In this document: one piece after another, positions 28,066-35,000 of the stretch
How the letters are laid out: each line of letters begins with the position of its first letter
How positions within the stretch are numbered: position 1 is the stretch's first letter
NCBI GenBank assembly: GCA_963575745.1
Contig: CAUYUJ010003922.1
Location: 1 to 35,000, forward strand
DNA length: 35,000 nucleotides
Direction of reading: 5' to 3'
Source: Prorocentrum cordatum
Lineage: Eukaryota > Sar > Dinophyceae > Prorocentrales > Prorocentraceae
Made by a program: the position numbers and the translations under genes
The notes under the pieces: generated by a model
The model's database searches: none
Told to the model about the DNA's origin: nothing
Seen by the model: the letters and a program-made list of their open reading frames with translations, nothing else

Positions 28066-28375
28066 AAGCGAGAACCACATTTATGGAAAAAGACCGCGCT
28101 TCATCCGTGGGAACCTCTTGCAAATTTTCAAGCGAATGTGTTGCGCTAGGGCGACAACCACATTTTGAAAACGACCCGCCTTCAATCTGCGAAACTCTTG
28201 CAGATCTTTACAACGAGTGTGCGCCGCGCCAAAGCGAGAGTCACATTTTGAAAACCACCCACCCTCAATCCGTGAAGCTCTTGCAAAACTCTAAAACGAA
28301 TGTGCGCCGCGCTACGGCGAGAGCCACATGTTGAAAACCACCCGCCCTCAATCCGTGAAGCTCTTGCAACTGTTT
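28066..28375 (+). repeat. ~80-92-bp tandem repeat, 3.7 units
   Basis: Units contain CCACATTTTGAAAACCACCC, CTCAATCCGTGAAGCTCTTG, CAAA, ACGAATGTGCGCCGCGCTA and CGGCGAGAG. Units start near 28068, 28150, 28232 and 28322, with growing similarity toward the right. Confidence 0.85.
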
Positions 28376-28660
28376 AGCTTCAGAGTCATAAAAGGTGAGG
28401 AAGTCTCAAGCGAAACGCCCGGTCCGCCCTAAAAACTGCCCTCGGGGTGCGACAGGGAGAAGTTGTTTAGGAGGAAAAGGAATTTATGATAATGGAAGTG
28501 GTGGTGGAGACGAGACGAAGCCACAGCTAGGAAATGAGAAGCTCAGGGCCCCAAAACTGTGTGAGAACGGATCGCGTGGCAACCTCGGAATCCCACGCGG
28601 ATTTGCGATCTCGGCGGCCCCGGTCGCCCGAGACGTCCTCCGAGAACGACCCGAGTCCCA
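28376..28660. other. Unique DNA, nothing recognised
   Basis: No repeat and no gene. A plus frame at 28395-28757 runs into the pentamer array and is not convincing. Confidence 0.4.
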
Positions 28661-28717
28661 AATTACCCCAGTGCGACCCTACCTAGAAGTTGGAGCCCCG
28701 AGGAAAGCAGCATTAAT
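28661..28717 (+). repeat. Outer element, left inverted repeat
   Basis: Starts AATTACCCCAGTGCGACCCT and ends GCAGCATTAAT. Inverted partner at 30711-30767. Confidence 0.8.
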
Positions 28718-28718
28718 T

Positions 28719-29165
28719 GCTATGCTATGCTCTGCTATGCCATGCTATGCTGCGTAATGCTATGCTATGCTATGCTGTGCTATGCTATGCCATGCAATGA
28801 TATGCTGCGCTATGCTATGCTATGATGCGCTAAGCTATGCTATGTCATGCTGCGCTGTGCTATGATAAGCTAAGCTGCGCTATGTTATGTTATGCTGATC
28901 TGAGCTAGGCTATACTATGATATGATATGATATGCTGCGCTCTGCTATGGTATGAGATGCTTGGATACGCTTGGCTATGTTATGCTATGCTATGCTATGC
29001 TCTGCTCTGCTATGCTATGCTATGCTTTGCTGTGCTATGCTGTGCTGTGCTGCGCTATGCTATGCTATGCTGCGCTATGCTATAATGTGCTGGACTGTGC
29101 TATGATACGCTGTGCTGCGCTATGCTATGCTACGCTCTGCTATGCTATGCTGTGTTCTGCTATGC
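28719..29165 (+). repeat. TATGC pentamer array
   Basis: About 450 bp of GCTATGCTATGC with variants (TCTGC, TGCGC, TATGA). Translations such as CYAMLCSAML are artefacts of the 5-bp repeat. Confidence 0.95.
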
Positions 29166-29290
29166 TAAAGCTCAGCGAAACTAAAATGAAGGTACGCTAA
29201 ACTAAGACACACCTGAGCTAAGATGAAGCTAAGCTAAGCTAAAGTGAAATAAGCTAAGCAAAGATGAGATAAACAACGCTAAGCTAAGGA
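29166..29290 (+). repeat. AAGCTAAGCT array (left of inner element)
   Basis: Imperfect GCTAAGCTAAAG words, reverse complement of the array at 29850-30705. Together they form inverted flanks around the inner element. Confidence 0.8.
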
Positions 29291-29295
29291 GGCGT

Positions 29296-29842
29296 GACTG
29301 GGGGAACCGCGGGGCGGATGCCGGGGGAACCGCCCGGGGCGTTCTACACTGCCCAGCCCCTTTAAGATAGAGAGTAAGAACCCTTCTAGGCAGAGCCTAG
29401 GTAGGAAAAGGGTGCAGTGACCACTCGATGTGGTCACCGCACCGTTTGGGGGCTCCCGAGTAGCAGGAGGGAGAAAAACAGTAACATCGCGGGTACTCGC
29501 GGGGTTGAACCATTGTGTTCGGCAATGGGAGTAAACGATTAAAAAAAGATTTGGGGCCGGACGATTAAACAAATAGTTTCGCCGGCCTGGGTGCCCCCAC
29601 AAAAAGGGGAGAGGGGGCTCGGCCAACGGAGGGGCGACAATTCGAGCGGCATGGGGAAGGCTGAACGCCGAGGGCTGACCACCCTGCCTCCCGATTTCCC
29701 CAATCCCAATATACCCTCCCACGTCTTTTTTCCCTACCTAGGCTCTGCCTAGAAGGGTTCTTACTCTCTTTGCTTGAAGGGCCGGGCAGTGCTAACCGCC
29801 CCGGGCGGTTCCCCCAGTCCCCGCCCCGCGGTTCCCCCAGTC
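29296..29842. mobile_element. Inner MITE-like element, 547 bp
   Basis: Terminal inverted repeats of about 110 bp (29296-29405 and 29733-29842) begin GACTGGGGGAACCGCGGGGC and end with CTTCTAGGCAGAGCCTAGGT, AGG. Most positions match, with two five-base differences and small differences near the middle. There is no coding potential in the ~330-bp centre, which contains a hairpin at 29411-29443. Size and structure fit a non-autonomous DNA transposon. No target duplication found. Confidence 0.75.
29411..29443 (+). repeat. Hairpin GGTGC-GTGACCAC / GTGGTCAC-GCACC
   Basis: The arms pair over 13 bp with one A-C mismatch around the loop TCGAT. It lies just inside the left repeat of the inner element. 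Confidence 0.7.
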
Positions 29843-29849
29843 CCCTGGG

Positions 29850-30705
29850 AGCTTCAGCCTTAGCTTTAGCTTTAGCTTAGCTTTAGCTTTAGCTTTAGCT
29901 TTAGCTTAGCTTTAGCTTAGTGTTAGCTTAGCTTTAGCTTAGATTTAGCCTAGCTTTAGCTTAGCTTTAGCTTAGATTCAGCTTAGTGTTAGCTTAGCTT
30001 TAGCTTAGCTTTAGTTTAGATTTAGCTTAGCTTTAGCTTAGCTTCAGCTTAGCTTTAGCTTAGCTTTAGCTTAGTGTTAGCTTAGCCTTAGCTTAGCCTT
30101 AGCTTAGCTTTAGCTTAGCTTTAGCTTAGCTTCAGCTTAGCTTCAGCTTAGTGCCAGCTTAGCTTTAGCTTAGCTTTAGCTTAGATTTAGCTCAAGCTTA
30201 GCTTTAGCTTAGCTTTAGCTTAGCTTCAGCTTAGTGTTAGCTTAACTTTAGCTTAGCTTCAGCTTAGTTTTAGCTTAGCTTTAGCTTAGCTTCAGCTTAG
30301 CTTTAGCTTAGCTTTAGCTTATTGTTAGCTTATTGTTAGCTTAGCTTTAGCTTAGCGTTAGCTTAGCTTTAGCTTAGCTTTAGCTTAGCTTCAGCTTAGC
30401 TTTAGTTTAGCTTTAGCTTAGCCTTAGTTTAGCTGTCGCTTAGCTGTCGCTTAGCTTCAGCTTAGCTTTAGCTTAGCTTTAGCTTAGATTTAGCTTAGCT
30501 TTAGCTTAGATTTAGCTTATATTTAGCTTTAGCTTTAGCTTAGCTTTAGCTTAGTTTTAGCTTAGCTTTAGCTTAGCTTCAGCTTAGCTTTAGCTTAGCT
30601 TTAGCTTATTGTTAGACTAGTGTTAGCTTAGCTTTAGCTTGACTTTAGCTTAGCTTCAGGTTAGCTTTAGCTTAGCTTTAGCTTAGCTTTAGCTTAGCTT
30701 TACTG
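29850..30705 (+). repeat. TTTAGCTTAGC array
   Basis: About 850 bp with an 11-bp unit AGCTTTAGCTT and variants (AGCTTCAGCTT, AGTGTTAGCTT, GCTGTCGCTT). Confidence 0.95.
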
Positions 30706-30710
30706 TTACT

Positions 30711-30767
30711 ACTAATGCTGCTTTCCTAGGGGCTCCAACTCCTAGGTAGGGTCGCACTGGGATAATT
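30711..30767 (-). repeat. Outer element, right inverted repeat
   Basis: The minus strand from 30767 reads AATTATCCCAGTGCGACCCT, then ACCTAGGAGTTGGAGCCCC. It pairs with 28661-28717. Confidence 0.8.
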
Positions 30768-30768
30768 C

Positions 30769-30889
30769 CTCCCCCAACCACCTGCCTAGTTGGACCTCGT
30801 TTTCCTTGAGACGCCGCGTCTCCTTCTCTCCTTTTCCTTCTCCACCTCCTCCCCTCCTCCCTCCTCCCTCGTCCTCCCTCATTCCCCCT
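30769..30889 (+). repeat. Degenerate leader motif and pyrimidine tract before array C
   Basis: TCCCCCAACCACCTGCCTAG, TTGGACCTCGTTTTCC, TTGAGACGCCGCGTCTCC and then CTCC-rich DNA. It begins immediately beside the outer element and leads into array C. Confidence 0.6.
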
Positions 30890-31640
30890 GACTCCTCACA
30901 CGGTTCGTGGCCCCATAAGGAGCTCCACCGAAAGCCCCAGTGGGAGGGTCCGCCTGGCGCACTCGCGCCATCCCTATCAAATAACACCATGCGGCGCATC
31001 GCTCGTGGCCCCATAGGGAGCTCCACCGAAGGCCTCAGTGGGAGGGTCCGCCTGGCGCACTCGCGTCATCAACATGAAATAATACCATGCGGCGCATCGC
31101 TCGTGGCCCCATAGGGAGCTCCACCGAAGGCCCAAGTGGAAAAGGTCCGCGTAGCGCACTCGCGCCGTGCCTCTCAAATGATACCATGAGGCGTATCGTT
31201 CGTGGCCCCATACGGAGCTCCACCGAAGTCCTTGGGGATGGTCGCCTGGCGCACATTCGTCATAAAAACCACCAAAAAAACACCAATAATACTATTGCGT
31301 GCGACACGTTTCGTGCCCATGGGGAGGGGGCTCCACCGCAGCTCTAGTGGCAGCGTCCCTGACGCCACTCGCACCATCCCCACCAAATCATTCAATGCGG
31401 CACATCGTTCGTGGCCCCATAGGGAGTTCCACCGAAGGCTCTAGTGGGAGGGTCCGCCTGGCGCACTCGCACCATCCCCACCAAATCATTCAATGCGGCA
31501 CATCGTTCGTGGCCCCATGGGGGAGCTCCACCGAAGGCCCTTAGTGGGAGGGTCCGCGTGGCGCACTCGCGCCATCCCTATCAAAGACTACCATGCGGCG
31601 CATCGTTCGTGGTCTCATAGGGAGCTCCACCGAAGTTCCT
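30890..31640 (+). repeat. ~98-bp tandem array (C), ~7 units
   Basis: The core TCGTGGCCCCATAGGGAGCT, CCACCGAAGGC is followed by the array-specific spacer GTGGGAGGGTCCGCCTGGCG, CACTCGCGCCATC...ATACCATGCGGCGCATCG. The first period is 98 bp (30943 to 31041 to about 31139); later units vary. Confidence 0.85.
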
Positions 31641-32300
31641 CGCGGCGGGCGGCGGTCGGGGGGCGGCGGGCGGCGGTCGGACGGCGGTGGTCGGTTTTGG
31701 GAATGTTGAATTGCTGCATGCGTAGCAACGGCGAAGAAAGCTTTGGGAATGTTAAATGATGCAGTCATCCCAGGGTTGCAAAAGCACCGGCGGAAGCAGG
31801 AGGAAGAGGAGAAGAGGGAACGGGGGAGTAGACGAGGGGAGAGGGGAAGGCTGATACGAAACTGCCCCAAAGTCGTATCATCTAGACGCCGCGCAGCGAG
31901 GCGGAGAAAATAAGTCGAACCACGATGAAGGTAATACTGCAGGCCCTCCTCGTAATAAAGTGTCTACAAGGACCCGAAGGAATCCTCGAAACTGCGCCGC
32001 GTGTGACTGCCCCAAAGCGACGCCTGAAAAATGCGGCGGGACGGGAGGGGGGAGGCGATTTAAACGCTAGTTTTCGGCACGCCGTCACGGCGCGAGCCCA
32101 GGGGCTTTGCGGGGCGGGGGGGCGGGGGGGGGGGGGGGCGGGTACAGGACGATTAAAAAAATTAGTTTCAGATGCTGATTTTATTCGTCCACCCCACACA
32201 CAAAAGAATCAGGGACCCCGGGGGTGGGGGAGGGGGGGGGGGGACTTTTTAAATCGTCTACTCCCATTACTGACGCTGATCTGCGTTAGTAAAGAAACGT
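31641..32300. other. G-rich runs and unique DNA, no gene recognised
   Basis: GGCGGGCGGCGGTCGGGG repeats (31641-31690). The word TTTGGGAATGTT(G/A)AAT occurs twice (about 31695 and 31741). Two long G-runs follow (32116-32140, 32228-32244). GGACGATTAAAAAAATTAGT at about 32148 resembles 29553-29572, and TAAATCGTCTACTCCCATTA near 32250 resembles the reverse complement of 29521-29540. Confidence 0.45.
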
Positions 32301-32812
32301 GCGTTGTTCCACCTGATCCGCTCTGGAAGCCCTGACCCCTCGAAGATAAACGAAATTCACACGGCGTGCGCGGAAACTTTCGGAGGTCCGCGCGTACTTC
32401 TTCGGTATGCGCTGGACTTCCATCCCTGGCGCGCGAAGCGCGCCAAGGGCGGCGACAGAGGCGCCGCCAAGGTGGGTCCAACGCGGGCAAAGAAACCCGC
32501 GCGGAGCTCCAGAACTTCGTCCATGTGTGTGATGTTCCTTGCTCCTCGATGCGAGCACCTAGCCCGTTGAGCCTCTGCCAAACCCTGCCTCATCGATAAT
32601 CTTGCCTCCTGGATCTCGCAACGACGATTTCTGAAAGGCAGGCTTACCTTGCATGCGAAAACACCTGTTCGACACCTTATCTGCCTCCCTCCGCCCTCCT
32701 CGATCCTTCTCCCGCCCCAGGCATCCGACGTCGTGCGTCGCACGCCGCTGTCGGTTGTGCAAGCTCGGGGGGGAACCTGCACGGTTTCCCTCGGGGCCGT
32801 GGGCGACCCGAG
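32301..32812. other. Unassigned GC-rich DNA
   Basis: Overlapping open frames on both strands (32357-32782 minus, 32304-32570 plus) without recognisable domains. Nothing can be called. Confidence 0.35.
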
Positions 32813-32935
32813 GAGGAGTAGCAGGAGGAGCAGGAGGAGCAGGAGGAGGAGGAGGAGTAGGAGGAGGGAGGAAAAGGGAGGAGGAGGAGGAGGAGGAGGA
32901 GGAGGAGGAGGAGGAGGAGGAGGAGGAGGAGGGGT
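32813..32935 (+). repeat. (GAG/GGA)n microsatellite
   Basis: Near-pure AGGAGGAGG tract of about 120 bp. Translations are Glu, Gly or Arg runs. Confidence 0.95.
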
Positions 32936-33531
32936 CGCCTAAGCCCTTCGGAGAACCCTCCACCTGAGCCTATGCCCCCTTGACGTCGCCCCCTCGGTTT
33001 TCTGGGCGTAGCTCGGTCTTCCGGCGGCAGTTCGGGACGATCCGGGCACCCCTGGAGCGCCCTCGGCGAGGCACGGCTGCTGGAAAGCGCCCCGAGGCTG
33101 GAGAGCCGCCGATGACCCACGAAGACGCCCGAAGACCATCGGGGACTTCGAACCTCGAAGGGTGCCCGGGGTCCTCGGCGGGAGGGAGCCCCCGCCGTTT
33201 GGCATGGGGCAGACGGGTCCCGAGAGAAACGGGACCTGGACCCCGAGACCTCCCCCGAGACGAGTTCTTCATCCTGGGTCGCTCCCAGACAGTCCTGGGG
33301 CCCGAGGAGGGCTTCGAGGCCCGCAAAACTGCAAGATGCCGCGGGACCCGTTTTTCTCAGGACCTGGTTCCCCCGTGGCGAGCAGTGGAGCCTGTGCCAA
33401 GCCCTGCTGCCGGTCCCCGAACGTCTCGAAGAAACGCCGTAGGAGCCGCGGCGCCAGGTCGCTGGCGCTGAAGGGTCCGAGCCTCAGCCGCACGGGCCGC
33501 GCTCCAGCGGAAGGCCGACGAGAGCCCCTTC
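32936..33531. other. GC-rich DNA with weak coding candidates
   Basis: A plus frame from the ATG at 33336 encodes about 100 residues with a basic SKKRRRSRG stretch, then a low-complexity Leu/Pro/Arg tail from the CTCGTC repeat. A frame at 32980-33471 is open too, as is the minus strand. No family recognised; I do not commit to a gene. Confidence 0.25.
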
Positions 33532-33815
33532 GAAAGGTACCCCTCGCCGTCCTCGTCCTCGTCCTTGCCCTCGTCTGCCGTCCTCGTCCTCGTCCTCGGC
33601 CTCGTCCGCCGTCCCCGTCCTCGTCGTTTTTGTTTACGTGCTGCTGAATTTACGGCAACACGACAAACATTCCTTCGTTTTGCGTGGCGCTGCCTGGACA
33701 GAGGCGGGGGGGCTGTTGGCCATAACCGCAGCAGGGGCAAAAAGGAATCTGCCGACCCTTCGGCGTGTGTGAGTCGCTGTCGTCGTCTTCGTCGTCTTCG
33801 TCGTCGTCGCCCGTT
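33532..33815. repeat. CTCGTC and GTCGTCTTC repeats
   Basis: Imperfect hexamer CTCGTC array at 33540-33630 and GTCGTCTTC array at 33775-33815, separated by about 140 bp of unique sequence. Confidence 0.8.
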
Positions 33816-35000
33816 CTGAGAATAAGAAAACGAACAGAGAAAATCATCGTCGTGGTGAAATCGGTTCCTTTCCCATTTCCCCCTCCCTGACAGGGGTGGG
33901 TACAGGGTGGTGAGGGGGGGTAGGGGCGGGCGTGCAAGAGGGGGTCCTGGGTCAGATTGTCCCTGGTCCCCCTGTAGACAGGGAGGAGGGGGGGGGGGCC
34001 CCCCCTTGTGAACAGGTATCTTGGGGGGAAGGGGAGGCTGAGGGAGGTCCCGCCTGTGGTGGTCCCAGGTCAGCACATCACCCCCCCCAAGGGTCTCAGC
34101 GGGTCCTGGGAGGGGTCGCCAGCGGGTGTCCCGGGGGAGCGTGCACATCGCCACACCTCCCCATTACCAGGGGTCCCCCTCTCGGCCCCTGCATGACCAG
34201 GCGGCCCCGACTAGAGCTGGCCGGCCTTCCCGAGGGACTCTTTCAGCAGGCGGAGCAGCTGTGCACCTCCCCCTTCGCAGGCGGAACGGGTCGCGCCCGC
34301 ACGGAACTTCTGCTCCGCCTCCCTCCCTCCTCCCGTCTGGTAATCCAGACCCCCGACGTCGTGAGTTTTCCACACAACGTCGACCCCCAGAGGCCTGGAC
34401 CCTTTTTTCTTGTTTCGTTGCGCGCCAGGAGACTGCACCACATTGGAGAGCCGGCTTTCGGCGGCGAGCAAGGGCACCAGCCCCACGTAAAAAAGGGAAG
34501 AAGTACGGATCGACCACCTCACCACAACAACGGCGTGGGTGCCAGGAGCGTCTCGCTCACGACTCTCGCCATGACCGGGCCCCTTCCCCAGGACTGGTAT
34601 CTCATGCCCGGACCTTTCTTGCTGGTCCCGAGGCTTGGGTGAGGGCCCCCCGGAATCCGAAAATAGCAAAACACCTCCCGTCGTGATCTCTTCACGACGC
34701 GAGGGGGCCTCCCTCCCTGTCCCCCTCCAGTTCCTTGCCCCCTCCTCCCGCTGGGCATGCACCGTGCTCCCGGGCGCTTCCCCCGGGGTGCCTTGCAAAG
34801 GGGAGCCCCCCCCCCTTGCCGGCCAGCCCCCGGGTCGGACTGCCCAGCTGCCCCGTGGCTTCCCCGGAGGCCCACCAACGCATGCCCCCTGCAGGCGAGG
34901 CGCTGAAGCAAGGACCACTCTGGGCTCAGACTGGGCGCGCTGTTCCTTGAGTTCCTCCATGGTTGCTCCTTTTTATCGGTCCTGGTGCACCCGGGCGCTT
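33816..35000. other. Terminal unique DNA with opposed open frames
   Basis: Two long frames oppose each other: plus 33932-34642 (236 codons) and minus 34211-34960 (249 codons, ATG at 34960). Neither has a recognised domain. The plus frame after the ATG at 34192 has mixed composition (hydrophobic FFLVSLRA, PGPFLLVPRLG). The minus frame has VVVRWSIRTSSLFYVGLVPL. Composition alone cannot decide between strands, and either may be a fragment of a spliced gene running past the window end. Confidence 0.25.

Larger units (their letters stand above)
28661..30767. mobile_element. Outer inverted-repeat element, 2.1 kb
   Basis: The ends 28661-28717 and 30711-30767 are inverted copies (53 of 57 bases by eye), with CCCAGTGCGACCCTACCTAG, AGTTGGAGCCCC and AGGAAAGCAGCATTA. 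Between them are a TATGC array, an AAGCTAAG array, a smaller inverted-repeat element and a CTTTAGCTTAG array. No transposase. It is probably a non-autonomous element or foldback. No target duplication could be fixed (AATT flanks both ends but is palindromic). Confidence 0.7.

Noticed and set aside
29500-29545. tRNA T-arm-like GGGGTTGAACC
   Set aside because: No acceptor, D or anticodon arms can be placed around it.

Overview
The window reads as repeat-dominated nuclear DNA from a dinoflagellate. Four lines of evidence support this. (1) A 22-nt relic at 22429-22450 (minus strand) matches, from memory, the dinoflagellate spliced leader at 20 of 22 positions. (2) There is a short interstitial tract of CCCTAAA telomere repeats at 9882-9924. 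(3) A decayed non-LTR retrotransposon resembles ones I recall from dinoflagellate assemblies. (4) There are long arrays of short GC-rich and pentamer/undecamer repeats. No intact conserved housekeeping gene, rRNA or tRNA gene was recognised. Most long open frames are by-products of stop-poor repeats.

Layout. The host background is a modular satellite built from CCAAGATGGC/CCAAGACGGC-like units (1-1464, 13530-16602, 17630-18045, 22451-24950). Into it are set several insertions. At 1465-13529 lies a ~12 kb unit with imperfect terminal inverted repeats and a perfect 8-bp target duplication (CGAAGTTG), which fits a hAT-type DNA transposon. It contains a 2.43-kb segment present twice in direct orientation, each copy with a 385-aa transposase-like reading frame on the minus strand. 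It also contains a 9-bp satellite, an array of 13 hairpins with covarying stems, and the telomere-repeat tract. At 16603-17630 and 18370-19905 are tandem arrays (90-bp and 89-bp periods) headed by a shared leader motif. At 20513-22450 is a retroposed, trans-spliced cDNA copy of a membrane protein (signal peptide, seven FG-GAP blades, Thr-rich stalk, transmembrane tail). It has lost its likely start codon and has a 1-nt deletion in blade 7.

The right third (24950-35000) holds a candidate exon near 25500-25763 and a broken non-LTR reverse transcriptase on the minus strand (about 27910-26480). It also holds a nested pair of inverted-repeat elements: an outer one at 28661-30767 with 57-bp ends, and an inner one at 29296-29842 with 110-bp ends. 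After these come another leader plus array (98-bp period) and GC-rich DNA with unassigned reading frames up to the window end.

Nothing here looks like an operon or pathway. The biology is insertion history: a satellite that has accepted at least three mapped insertions, copies of RNA returned to DNA, and several repeat families with conserved folding potential. All identities and counts were made by eye. Family assignments from memory are marked as such.
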